A stretch of 51,883 bases of DNA, taken from contig JBCBQC010000041.1 of assembly GCA_039820405.1 (NCBI GenBank), positions 1 to 51,883 of the forward strand. Direction: 5' to 3'. Below, piece by piece: positions 7,782 to 15,813 of this stretch. The position numbers were made by a program, and so were the translations under genes. A model generated the notes under the pieces. That model searched no databases, had not been told where the DNA came from, and saw only the letters and a program-made list of their open reading frames with translations. Each line of letters starts with the position of its first letter. Position 1 is the stretch's first letter. This DNA comes from CALLVY01 sp937899855 (GTDB taxonomy: Bacteria; Bacteroidota; Bacteroidia; Chitinophagales; Saprospiraceae).

Positions 7782-8771
7782 ATGAAGCCCTTTCGTACCG
7801 AAATACCCCCAATTGCCGTCCCCTTCCAAGTCGATCACCAGACCCGAATCCTGGCGCTGGGCTCCTGTTTTAGCACCGAGATCGGCCAGTACCTACACCG
7901 GGGCAAATTCCAAGTCCTCCCCTCCCCCTTCGGCATCGTCTACCACCCCAACGTACTGGCCCGCCAACTCCACCGCATCCTCACGGGTACGCCCTACACC
8001 AACGCGGACCTCTTCTTCCACGACGAACGCTGGCACAGCTTTGACCACCACGGCCACTTTTCCCACCCCGATCCCCAGATCGGCCTCCACCGGATCAACC
8101 AACACCTGGCCGAGGCCCACCAGCACCTCGCCGATCACAACGTCCTGCTCCTCACCCTGGGCAGCACCCGGGGGTTTTACCACCCCACCACCGATCAGAT
8201 CGTCGCCAATTGCCACAAGCTGCCCCAGGCCCACTTCGAGCGCCGCAGCGCCAGCCCCACCGAAATTGCCGAAGCCTTGCGAGGCGCCCTGGAGTTACTT
8301 TGGGAAAAACACCCCACCACCCAAGTCGTGCTGACCGTAAGCCCGGTCCGCCACCTCCGCGACGGCCTGGTGGACAACCAGCGGAGCAAGGCCCGCCTCG
8401 TGCTGGCCACCGAGCAAGTCCTGACCAGCGAGGCGCGCGTCCACTATTTCCCCGCCTACGAAATGCTCCTCGACGACCTGCGCGACTACCGCTTTTACGC
8501 CCGCGACTACTGCCACCCCAGCCCCGAGGCCATCGACTACGTCTGGGAGCGTTTTCAGCAGGCGTATTGCTCCGAAACCACCCGCACGCTATTGCAGCGC
8601 ATCCAAAAACTGGTGACCGCCAGTCGGCACCGCCCCTTTCATCCCGGTCGGGTGGCCCACCAGCGCTTTTTACGCCAGCAACTCCGGGCCCTCACCCAAT
8701 TGGAGCGGGAATACCCCCAGCTGGATTTCCAAGCCGAAAGGGCGCTTTTTGAAGAGCATTTGTTGATTTGA
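7782..8771 (+). CDS. GSCFA domain-containing protein
   Basis: The 329-residue protein has the family-naming motif GSCF at residues 27-30 (ILALGSCFSTEIGQYL), followed by PSPFGIVYHPN and LTLGSTRGFY. These are the conserved blocks of the GSCFA family, which is related to SGNH-type hydrolases. The C-terminal DYCHPSPEAIDYVWERF block matches the usual Asp/His end of the fold. The substrate is unknown; esterase activity on carbohydrate is a family-level guess. The gene is transcribed away from the degenerate-protease operon and stands 55 bases before the MNT gene. Confidence 0.85.
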   Translation: MKPFRTEIPPIAVPFQVDHQTRILALGSCFSTEIGQYLHRGKFQVLPSPFGIVYHPNVLARQLHRILTGTPYTNADLFFHDERWHSFDHHGHFSHPDPQIGLHRINQHLAEAHQHLADHNVLLLTLGSTRGFYHPTTDQIVANCHKLPQAHFERRSASPTEIAEALRGALELLWEKHPTTQVVLTVSPVRHLRDGLVDNQRSKARLVLATEQVLTSEARVHYFPAYEMLLDDLRDYRFYARDYCHPSPEAIDYVWERFQQAYCSETTRTLLQRIQKLVTASRHRPFHPGRVAHQRFLRQQLRALTQLEREYPQLDFQAERALFEEHLLI

Positions 8772-8826
8772 TCACTGGAAGCCCCTAACTTTAGCGTATT
8801 GAGCAAAGCGTCTAATCCAAATTGAC

Positions 8827-9141
8827 ATGCGCAACAAGAGTACTCTATTGGTAGCAATCAAACACCGAGTATTGGAAATTGAACCCGATTCTGAGGTGAT
8901 TCTGTACGGCTCGCGTGCCCGTGGGGAAGCCCACCAAGAGTCGGACTGGGACATCTTGATTCTGACGCCCCAGTCTACCGATCTGCGCGGAGAACAACAG
9001 TTTCGCCACCAACTTTTCGAGCTGGAACTGGAATACGGCCAGGCCATCTCCACTACCGTACACTCCAAATCGGATTGGGAGGGCAAGTTGTCGCTCACTC
9101 CCTTGTACCACAATATTTCACAGGAGGGTATCCGGATATGA
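8827..9141 (+). CDS. MNT-type nucleotidyltransferase (antitoxin-like)
   Basis: The 104-residue protein carries the minimal nucleotidyltransferase signature GSx10DxD as GSRARGEAHQESDWD (Gly28-Ser29, Asp40, Asp42). In HepT/MntA systems such a protein AMPylates and neutralises the HEPN partner. The third metal-binding acidic residue is not evident: the expected segment reads AISTTVHSKSDW, as I recall also for this branch of predicted nucleotidyltransferases. The stop overlaps the start of the HEPN gene by four bases (ATGA), a strong sign of a coupled pair. Confidence 0.85.
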   Translation: MRNKSTLLVAIKHRVLEIEPDSEVILYGSRARGEAHQESDWDILILTPQSTDLRGEQQFRHQLFELELEYGQAISTTVHSKSDWEGKLSLTPLYHNISQEGIRI

Positions 9142-9542
9142 AACCTGATGATCGAGAAGCCTACGTCCGGTACCGTCTCTCGCAAGCCAATGAAGCATTG
9201 GAAACGGCCCAAATATTGATCGACCATCAGCGCTGGAATGCTGCGGTGAATCGACTCTACTATGCCGTCTACTACGCAACCAGTGGATTGCTGGCCAAGC
9301 ACGCTATCAATGCCAAGTCCCACGCTGGGGTCAAGACACAGTTTTTACTACATTTTGTGAAAACGGAGAAGATTTCTTACGATTTGGGCAAAACGTACAG
9401 CGATCTGTTTGATTGGCGGCAAAAGGGAGACTACGGCGATTTTTTCGACTTTCAAGCTGCGGACTTGGAAAACATCCTTCCCCCTACTAAAGTCCTGGTA
9501 AAAGCCATCACTACGGAGGCCGGCCTAGATGAGTCGACCTAG
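9138..9542 (+). CDS. HEPN domain protein (toxin-like partner of MNT)
   Basis: The 134-residue helical protein starts MKPDDREAYVRYRLSQANEA at 9138 and contains NRLYYAVYYATSGLLA and the RQKGDYGDF block typical of HEPN family proteins. Some HEPN proteins paired with MNT partners are RNases that cleave tRNA or mRNA. The R-x4-6-H RNase motif is not clearly present here (the region reads R-QKGDYG), so the nuclease role is not assured. It overlaps the MNT gene by four bases, and its stop lies 13 bases from the convergent amidohydrolase stop. Confidence 0.85.
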   Translation: MKPDDREAYVRYRLSQANEALETAQILIDHQRWNAAVNRLYYAVYYATSGLLAKHAINAKSHAGVKTQFLLHFVKTEKISYDLGKTYSDLFDWRQKGDYGDFFDFQAADLENILPPTKVLVKAITTEAGLDEST

Positions 9543-9555
9543 GCCACTGGCCTCC

Positions 9556-10734
9556 CTAAACCAAGCGCAGCACTTCCGTCCCCTCACTCAGCTGCCAATC
9601 CGCTCCCACCGTCAGTAGGTTTACCCCCGGTTGTTTACCCACCTCAAAACTACCCAGTTCGTCGGCAAAGCCCAGGGCTTCGGCCCCGTTGAGGGTGGCC
9701 CAGCGCAGGAGGGTCTCGAAGGGCACGTAGGACTGGTAGCGCGCGATGGTCTTGAGTTCTTCCAGTACGGACAATTGCCAATTGGAGGTCAGGCTATCCG
9801 TCCCGATGGTCATTTTGGCGTCCCGTTCGAGGAAGGCGCGGTAGTTCGGCAGGCGGTTTTCGATGTAGAGGTTGGCATTGGGGCAGGTGGCCCAGTACAC
9901 CTCGCGGCCCCAGGCCTGGGCGGCCTGGATATCGGCGCTGGTACTGAGGGTGTTGTGGACGAAAAGGGTCCGCTGCTGGGGGTTGAGGTGGGCCAGGGCG
10001 TAGTGGATGGCGGTTTGGCCCGTGGCGGTAAAATCCTCTAAAGAGATGCCAAAACCTTGGTAAAAGTCGATAAATCCGCCGCTTTTTTGGAGAAACAGCT
10101 CATTTTCCGGGGGTGTCTCCTGGTTATGAATGCTGATGGTTTGGGGCGCCGGGCCGTTGAGCTGGTCGATCCGGGCGAAGAGCTGGGGAGAAACGCTGTA
10201 GGGCGCGTGGGGCACGGCCGTTCGGCGGTTTTTGGGATGGTCCGAATGCGCCTCGTATACGCTCCGGTATTTTTCAAACTCCGCAGCGGCACTCGCATCT
10301 TGGAGAAAATCAAACATTTCCACAAAGGTGTAGTAACGGATGGAACTCCGGTCCTTTTGGGCGAAGGTATCGGTCTGGTTGGAGATGTCGCCCACCGCCA
10401 CAATGCCCGCCTCGTACATCTCGCGATCCGCCGCGACGATGGCCGCATCGATCTCCTCCTGGGCTACCTCCCGCTGCGTCACCACACGCTGGATAAAGGG
10501 AATCAGCCCCGTCCCCGTCGCCACCTTGCCCTTCATGTGCGAAAGCTCCAGGTGGCAGTGGGTATTTACAAAACCCGGTACCAGCACCCCGTGCTGGTGG
10601 TCCAAACTCGCCGGATCGTGGGCCGCCCGGTCCTCGATGGCGACCACGCGCTGTGCTTCGTCCAGAATCAAAACGCCCTCCCGAACGGGGGCACTGCTGA
10701 TGGGAAAGAGCCAGTCGGCCGTAATTTTTCTCAT
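9556..10734 (-). CDS. Amidohydrolase family protein (TRZ/ATZ-like deaminase)
   Basis: The 392-residue protein has the metal-dependent amidohydrolase set: His59-x-His61 in NTHCHLELSH, His203 with Glu206 in SIHNQE, His260 in FVHNT and Asp313 in GTDS. A C-terminal beta-sandwich return follows (LGSFEVGKQPGVNLL). This pattern belongs to the deaminase/chlorohydrolase branch (guanine, S-adenosylhomocysteine or aminofutalosine deaminases). Which substrate is used cannot be decided; aminofutalosine deaminase is possible because of the NTHCHLELS block, but no menaquinone genes are near. It follows the DUF1015 gene by 16 bases and is likely in its operon. Confidence 0.85.
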   Translation of the reverse strand: MRKITADWLFPISSAPVREGVLILDEAQRVVAIEDRAAHDPASLDHQHGVLVPGFVNTHCHLELSHMKGKVATGTGLIPFIQRVVTQREVAQEEIDAAIVAADREMYEAGIVAVGDISNQTDTFAQKDRSSIRYYTFVEMFDFLQDASAAAEFEKYRSVYEAHSDHPKNRRTAVPHAPYSVSPQLFARIDQLNGPAPQTISIHNQETPPENELFLQKSGGFIDFYQGFGISLEDFTATGQTAIHYALAHLNPQQRTLFVHNTLSTSADIQAAQAWGREVYWATCPNANLYIENRLPNYRAFLERDAKMTIGTDSLTSNWQLSVLEELKTIARYQSYVPFETLLRWATLNGAEALGFADELGSFEVGKQPGVNLLTVGADWQLSEGTEVLRLV

Positions 10735-10750
10735 GGGTTCTACGCTGGGT

Positions 10751-11884
10751 TTACATATTTAAGCCGAGCTCCAAGTCGAGCTCCAAAACGATCAATCCAT
10801 TTTTGATGCGGGGTTCAAACCAGGTGGATTTGGGGGGCATCGTCTTGCCCGCATCGGCGGTACGCAGCAGGTCGTCCAAGGTGGCGGGGTAGAGCAAAAA
10901 GCCCACCCGTTGCTCGTTCTTGATGGTCCGGCTTCGTACCTCCGAAATGCCCTTGGGACCCTCGACGTAGCGAATGCGGACGTCCGTACGCACGTCCTCG
11001 ATGCCCATAATGCCCGAGATGACCAGCTCGTCGAGCAAGCTGACGTCCAGCAGTACCTCCTGATGCTCGTAGGTTTTTAGGACCTCCGCTTTCCAGCGCA
11101 GCCGGTACCACTCCCGGTTGATCATCATCACGATTTCGTGTTTGGCCCTGGGCTTTTCGGCCTTTTCCAGCACCTCAATCTCAAAAAGCTGGGACAGGCG
11201 CGCCATAAAATGGGTCAAGCTCGTATCGCTCAAGCCCTCCACTACGCGGTTGTAATCGTGGATTCGCAACTCCGTGCCGGCAAAAAAAGCGGCGAGCAAT
11301 AGGCCACAATTTCCCTCCTGGGATTTGGGACTCAGCCGCTGGTACATCAGCCCGGTGGTAGAGCAACGGTGGTGACCATCCGCAATGTAGGTAGCGGATA
11401 CCCGCTCTCGAAACAGGTCCTCCAGCCGCTGGATCAAGGCGCCGTCCCGGATTTCCCAAAAGGTGTGCAATTCCCCACTCTTTTCAAAACGAACCGAATA
11501 AAAGGCCTCGTGTTCTTCGATGAAAGTGACGATCAGACTGGTGATCTCCGGCACCTCGGGGTAGGTCAGTAAAACGGGCTTTACCACGGCATTCCGGCTG
11601 ATCATCAGGTGCATCTGCTGTTGCTCCTTGGCCGCCAGCGTGTTTTCGTGTTTCTTGATCTTGCCTTCGAGGTAGTCCTGAATGTCGGCGCAAGCCACGA
11701 TGCCGGTGTAGGAGCCCTTGCCCTTTTGAATCCGGTAGAGGTATAGGGCATCCTGAGCGGTTTTCTTAAAAAAGCCACTCTTGCGGTACTCCGGGTATTC
11801 GTACTTGATGGTGTTGAAAAAGCCATCGGCCGAAGTGATGAAATCAAAATTCGGGTATACCGCTTGGAAGGGTTTAATACGCAT
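10751..11884 (-). CDS. DUF1015 family protein
   Basis: The 377-residue protein shows DUF1015 features: RIKPFQAVYPN at the N-terminus, YRIQKGKGSYTGIVACADI, and ATYIADGHHRCSTTGLMYQR around residues 165-185. The DGHHR motif recalls the ParB-like nucleotide-hydrolysing fold of SbnI/SerK serine kinases. In many Bacteroidota this gene neighbours serA/serC, which I do not see here. A role in serine metabolism is thus an inference from the family. The downstream amidohydrolase gene starts 16 bases later. Confidence 0.82.
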   Translation of the reverse strand: MRIKPFQAVYPNFDFITSADGFFNTIKYEYPEYRKSGFFKKTAQDALYLYRIQKGKGSYTGIVACADIQDYLEGKIKKHENTLAAKEQQQMHLMISRNAVVKPVLLTYPEVPEITSLIVTFIEEHEAFYSVRFEKSGELHTFWEIRDGALIQRLEDLFRERVSATYIADGHHRCSTTGLMYQRLSPKSQEGNCGLLLAAFFAGTELRIHDYNRVVEGLSDTSLTHFMARLSQLFEIEVLEKAEKPRAKHEIVMMINREWYRLRWKAEVLKTYEHQEVLLDVSLLDELVISGIMGIEDVRTDVRIRYVEGPKGISEVRSRTIKNEQRVGFLLYPATLDDLLRTADAGKTMPPKSTWFEPRIKNGLIVLELDLELGLNM

Positions 11885-11915
11885 GGCTGGGTGTTGGTTA
11901 GGGCTGGCAAGTAAG

Positions 11916-11955
11916 AAAAAATCCTTTGAAGCAACAAATACTTCAAAGGATTTTT
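11916..11955 (-). terminator. Rho-independent terminator after the GbsR-type gene
   Basis: AAAAATCCTTTGAAG (11917-11931) pairs perfectly with CTTCAAAGGATTTTT (11941-11955) over 15 bp with a 9-base loop. The minus strand leaves the stem in a run of six T. It lies 28 bases past the regulator stop and just upstream of the DUF1015 start, so it separates the two transcripts. Confidence 0.85.
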
Positions 11956-11982
11956 AGAGCCCGACCCTGGGAATTGTCCGAC

Positions 11983-12489
11983 TTACTTGATCATCTTCAT
12001 AAAAGTACCAACGAACCAGTTAGAATCGGAGCGGACTAGGGTATCAAGGGCAGAATCAGCCTTGTTGGAGAACAGTTGTAAATCGCGGACCACCTTGCAG
12101 AATTCCTCGGATTCGGTACAGACCTCCTGGACACCAGCCACCTCATCCAACACCCTGATCATCGGCTCCAATTCCTTTTTCTTGCGGTGGGTGATGATTT
12201 GGCGAATGACTACCCACATGTCCTTTTCCGCGACGAAATACTCTTTTCGCTCACCGGGTTTCAGCTCTTTGTACACCAGCCCCCAGTCGATCAAGGCGCG
12301 TAGATTCATGTTGGCATTGCCCATGGAAATATTGAGTTCCGTCCGAATGTCTTCGGCACACATGCTTTGCGGAGCAATCAACAGTAGCGCGTGAATTTGA
12401 GCCATGGTCCGGTTAATCCCCCAGTTCGATCCCAACGTCCCCCAGGATTGGATAAACCGCTGTTTACCTTCTTCTAGTGTCATTGACAT
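11983..12489 (-). CDS. GbsR/MarR family transcriptional regulator
   Basis: The 168-residue protein has a winged helix-turn-helix from about residue 28 to 100: AQIHALLLIAPQSMCAEDIR, then LNISMGNANMNLRALIDWG as recognition helix, then GERKEYFVAE as wing. A helical C-terminal region follows. GbsR-type proteins in other bacteria repress osmoprotectant genes, but the ligand here is unknown. The start could be either Met of MSMTLEEG. Overlapping palindromes 40-63 bases upstream look like its own operator, suggesting autoregulation. Confidence 0.88.
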   Translation of the reverse strand: MSMTLEEGKQRFIQSWGTLGSNWGINRTMAQIHALLLIAPQSMCAEDIRTELNISMGNANMNLRALIDWGLVYKELKPGERKEYFVAEKDMWVVIRQIITHRKKKELEPMIRVLDEVAGVQEVCTESEEFCKVVRDLQLFSNKADSALDTLVRSDSNWFVGTFMKMIK

Positions 12490-12528
12490 AGTACTATTCC
12501 TTACACTTTATTTATATGCTATCAATAC

Positions 12529-12552
12529 TTTCAATACTGATTGAAATCAGTA
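12529..12552. promoter_or_regulatory. Overlapping palindromes, operator candidate of the GbsR-type gene
   Basis: Two perfect inverted repeats overlap. TTTCAAT-ACTG-ATTGAAA spans 12529-12546 and TACTGAT-TGAA-ATCAGTA spans 12535-12552. They lie 40-63 bases before the regulator start, where a MarR-family dimer would block a promoter. The overlap would allow two dimers on different faces, or a switch between two foldings. Binding is inferred. Confidence 0.55.
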
Positions 12553-12604
12553 GTACCAAATAAAAATCAAATTTAGCGCCTTTTTGTTTTGAGAAAAGGG
12601 GATT

Positions 12605-13735
12605 TTATGACTCTACCCGATAAAAAGGAGGCTTGGTGAGGGTAGCCTCCAAGCGCTTTTTCCCAAAAACGATATTGACCACGTTCCCCGGGCTGGCTTG
12701 TCCCACCGCCACGTAACCCATCCCGATGGGATGGCCCAGAGAGGGCGACTGCGTTCCCGAGGTCACCACGCCGATTTCCTGCCCTTCCGTATTTTCGATG
12801 ACGTAACCCTGACGCGGTACGCGGCGACCATCCAGCTGCAAACCAATCAATTTGCGACTGACCCCCTCGGCCCGCTGCCGCTTGAAAATCTCGCGGGAAT
12901 TGAACTCGCCCTTCTTCGTCTTGGTAATCCACCCCAGACCCGCCTCAATGGGCGAAGTGGCATCGTCAATGTCGTTGCCGTACAGACAGTAGCCCATTTC
13001 CAAACGCAGCGTGTCCCGCGCCCCCAGACCAATGGCCCGGATGCCCTCGGCTTCTCCCGCCCGCAGCACCGCCTCCCACAATGGCTCCAAGTGAGCCGCA
13101 TCGACGTACAGCTCAAAACCGCCCGAGCCCGTATAGCCCGTCGCCGAAATCAATACGTTATCAATACCGGCAAATTGGCCCCGAACGAAGGTGTAATACT
13201 TCATCCCGGCGAGATCGACCTCAGTGAGCGACTGCAACACCGCCGCCGCTTTGGGGCCCTGTACGGCGAGCAAACCGGTCTGATCGGAGATGTTGATCAT
13301 CGTTACCCCCTCGTCGTTGTGGCTGGCGATCCATTCCCAATCCTTGTCGATATTCGAGGCGTTGACGACCAACATGTAGGCGCGTTCGCCAGCCGCACAG
13401 CGCTCTTCCGAGAGCCGGTACACCAGCAAATCATCAACGATTCCTCCCATCTGATTGGGCAAACAGGAGTACTGGGCATCACCAATTTCGAGTTTGGCCA
13501 CGTTGTTGGAGGTGACCCGCTGTAGCAGGTCCAGGGCTTTTTCTCCCCGTACGATAAATTCTCCCATGTGCGATACGTCAAACACGCCAACTCCCGTACG
13601 CACCGCAGCGTGCTCTTCGCTAATGCTGGTGTAGGAAATGGGCATGTTGTAGCCCGCAAAAGGGGCCATTTTCGCCCCCAGGGCGATGTGGCGCTCGGTC
13701 AGCGCAGTGGTCTTAATCAAGTGGGTAGAATCCAT
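12605..13735 (-). CDS. gcvT: Glycine cleavage system aminomethyltransferase (T protein)
   Basis: The 376-residue protein matches GcvT along its length: LTERHIALGAKMAPFAGYNM, VFDVSHMGEF, LLQRVTSNNVAKLEIGDAQY, ISATGYTGSGGFELY, and the C-terminal VTSGTQSPSLGHPIGMGYV. It transfers the aminomethyl methylene to tetrahydrofolate, giving 5,10-methylene-THF and ammonia. Length is as usual for the family. The other glycine cleavage genes are not in the window. It starts 32 bases after the HEAT-cyclophilin gene on the same strand, leaving no room for a glycine riboswitch. Confidence 0.96.
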   Translation of the reverse strand: MDSTHLIKTTALTERHIALGAKMAPFAGYNMPISYTSISEEHAAVRTGVGVFDVSHMGEFIVRGEKALDLLQRVTSNNVAKLEIGDAQYSCLPNQMGGIVDDLLVYRLSEERCAAGERAYMLVVNASNIDKDWEWIASHNDEGVTMINISDQTGLLAVQGPKAAAVLQSLTEVDLAGMKYYTFVRGQFAGIDNVLISATGYTGSGGFELYVDAAHLEPLWEAVLRAGEAEGIRAIGLGARDTLRLEMGYCLYGNDIDDATSPIEAGLGWITKTKKGEFNSREIFKRQRAEGVSRKLIGLQLDGRRVPRQGYVIENTEGQEIGVVTSGTQSPSLGHPIGMGYVAVGQASPGNVVNIVFGKKRLEATLTKPPFYRVES

Positions 13736-13767
13736 CTTTCTCTATTGGTCAATTTGGTCAAACGAAA

Positions 13768-15780
13768 TTATTGAATGCTGATGCGGTTGATCAGATCGCC
13801 CACCTCCAGTTGGTGGACCACCTCCAGGCCCTGCTCCACGGCTGCGAAGATAGTGTAATTCCCATCCAAATGCGGAGTCGGCGAATGGGTAATAAAAAAT
13901 TGGGTGCACTCGGTGTGCCTACCCGCCGAAGCCATTCCCACCATTCCGGCATCCTGGTAGTACATCGGCGGCAATTCCGAGCGGATCGAGTAGTTGAGCC
14001 CGCCGTAGCCATCACCCCGTGGGCAGCCTCCCTGGGCCACAAAATTGGCGACGACCCGGTGAAAGTTTTTCCCATCGTAATAGCCACTCTTGGCCAGTTG
14101 GATAAAGTTGGCCACCGAAGCCGGCGCCGCATCGGGAAAGAAGCGCAGCCGGATGGGCCCCTTACTGGTTTGGATGGTGGCGCGGGTCGACCCGTCGAGC
14201 TCGCTCACCACGCGCCAGTCGATGGGGTGGTTGTACTCCGGAGGCAGTGCCACACTCTTGTCGTTGCCGTTAAAATAATCGATGGCCTTCTGTAGGGCAT
14301 AGTAGGTCTCGGTCTGCTTGGGCAGTTGTAGCCTCAGCTGGGCTTGGGTCAGGAAGGAAGGATTTTCTACGACCTCGGCAAAATTGAGGGTTGGGTCGCT
14401 CAGAATATTCGCCGCCTCCGCCATCATCCCGACGTCGTTTAAATTGATCGCCTCCTGTAGGAAAAGCGCCAAGTCGTTTTTGACGCGGCGCGTACCCAGC
14501 CCAAAGAAGCTTCTAAAATTGGGCGTCCGCGCAATCTTTCCCAAGGCCTCCACGGCTCCGGTCCGTACCACCGGCTCCGTCACCGAGAAGCCCTGCTCGT
14601 GGATAAAACGGTAGTTCCAGCCAAATTCGGCTAGGGCCAGTAAGGCGCCGCGCTTTTGGTAGGGATTGGGGGTTTGGACAAAATAATTTTTCAGCTCTTG
14701 ATTGATACGCCCTTTGGTGACTTCCATGTAAGGAGGTAGCAATTTGTTGGCCGCCGTGTACAGCTTCAGACGCGTCAGCCAGTGCAGGGTGGTGTCGTCT
14801 TTGGCCTTGCGCCAGTATTTGGGGGCATCCGGCCCCAAGCCAGCCGCGATAAAGAAATCAGCCGCCGAAGCGGATACCTGGGCATTGGGATCGTCGAGGG
14901 CCGTGGTGACGGCGGGTGCAACTTGGGCGTAGGGAAAATTGCGGAAGGCCCGTAAGATGTTGCACTTTACCCGGTAGTCGGACTCGGTGCTCAGTTGACG
15001 CAGCAGGGCCTGGAGCACCTCGGGACGCTTGCTTTTGCCCAGGCCTAGCGCCAGGGCCATCCGGATGTGTGGATCGGTTTCCAGGGGCAGGGTCCGGGCC
15101 AGATCGACGGCAAAGGTATCGATTCGAATGTTTTGAGCCCGCTGGAGGTAGTGAGCGGCGAGCAGGCGAACACTTGCCGGGTACTGTTTGTCAATTACAA
15201 AACCCGCCATCCGAGCCGTTCCTTCGGTACTGACCAGCTTCCGTAGGGCGTAGCGGTAGATTCCCAGGGCCTGCCCCTCCAAAAGCAGGGTATCGGTTGG
15301 GAGGTAGGTAGTCGTGGTGCTGATGGCGGGTAAAAAGGACGCCGAAGCGGCTTTGCCTACCGCTTCCAAAATCGTTTTGCGCAGGTAGTCGGAATTGACC
15401 GTAGTATCCTGAAAGGCCGCAATGAGGGGCCCTTCCGCCCGGGAGGAACCCAGCTGGCCCAGGGCGTAAGCCGCCCCGAGGCGTACCCCGGTGACCTCAT
15501 CCCGCAGCAATTGATGAAGGCTGTCCTGTACGGCGAGCGGTACCTGGCTGCCGACGGATCCAAAGGCCAGGGCCGCCGCGTAGCGGTAACTGGGATCGCG
15601 GTGGCGGAAAAAAGCCAGCAGGCTATCGGTTTGTTGTCGATCCTGCGCTTCGTAGAGCCGTTGCAAAACGGGGTCCTGGAGGTCCCATCTGATTTCGGTA
15701 ATTTTTTCTTCTTCGTAGGGGACGCACTGCGTCATCAGCATGGTGTAGATCAGCGCCAGTAGGAGTAAACTGCGGTTCAT
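13768..15780 (-). CDS. HEAT-repeat protein fused to a cyclophilin-type peptidyl-prolyl isomerase
   Basis: The 670-residue protein begins with a hydrophobic signal ending in Cys19 (LMTQC), a possible lipoprotein site although Gln just before Cys is atypical. Residues about 45-460 are HEAT-like helical repeats (YRYAAALAFGSVGS, VRLGAAYALGQLGSSRAEGP, VRTGAVEALGKIA). Residues about 525-665 are a cyclophilin domain with NFHRVVANFVAQGG holding the key Arg, and FFITHSPTPHLDGNYTIF. Cyclophilins isomerise X-Pro bonds; the repeats probably hold a client or partner in the periplasm. It lies between gcvT and the penicillin-binding protein gene on the same strand, 33 bases after the latter. Confidence 0.88.
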   Translation of the reverse strand: MNRSLLLLALIYTMLMTQCVPYEEEKITEIRWDLQDPVLQRLYEAQDRQQTDSLLAFFRHRDPSYRYAAALAFGSVGSQVPLAVQDSLHQLLRDEVTGVRLGAAYALGQLGSSRAEGPLIAAFQDTTVNSDYLRKTILEAVGKAASASFLPAISTTTTYLPTDTLLLEGQALGIYRYALRKLVSTEGTARMAGFVIDKQYPASVRLLAAHYLQRAQNIRIDTFAVDLARTLPLETDPHIRMALALGLGKSKRPEVLQALLRQLSTESDYRVKCNILRAFRNFPYAQVAPAVTTALDDPNAQVSASAADFFIAAGLGPDAPKYWRKAKDDTTLHWLTRLKLYTAANKLLPPYMEVTKGRINQELKNYFVQTPNPYQKRGALLALAEFGWNYRFIHEQGFSVTEPVVRTGAVEALGKIARTPNFRSFFGLGTRRVKNDLALFLQEAINLNDVGMMAEAANILSDPTLNFAEVVENPSFLTQAQLRLQLPKQTETYYALQKAIDYFNGNDKSVALPPEYNHPIDWRVVSELDGSTRATIQTSKGPIRLRFFPDAAPASVANFIQLAKSGYYDGKNFHRVVANFVAQGGCPRGDGYGGLNYSIRSELPPMYYQDAGMVGMASAGRHTECTQFFITHSPTPHLDGNYTIFAAVEQGLEVVHQLEVGDLINRISIQ

Positions 15781-15813
15781 CGGTGGGTTTGTAGTCGTTC
15801 TGTTTTTCGTTAT

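Noticed and set aside
12698..13525. 275-codon plus-strand open frame opposite gcvT
   Set aside because: Antisense shadow of a well-matched GcvT; no independent start signal or family.
13736..13767. Glycine riboswitch before gcvT
   Set aside because: Only 32 bases separate gcvT from the gene upstream, too short for the aptamer.
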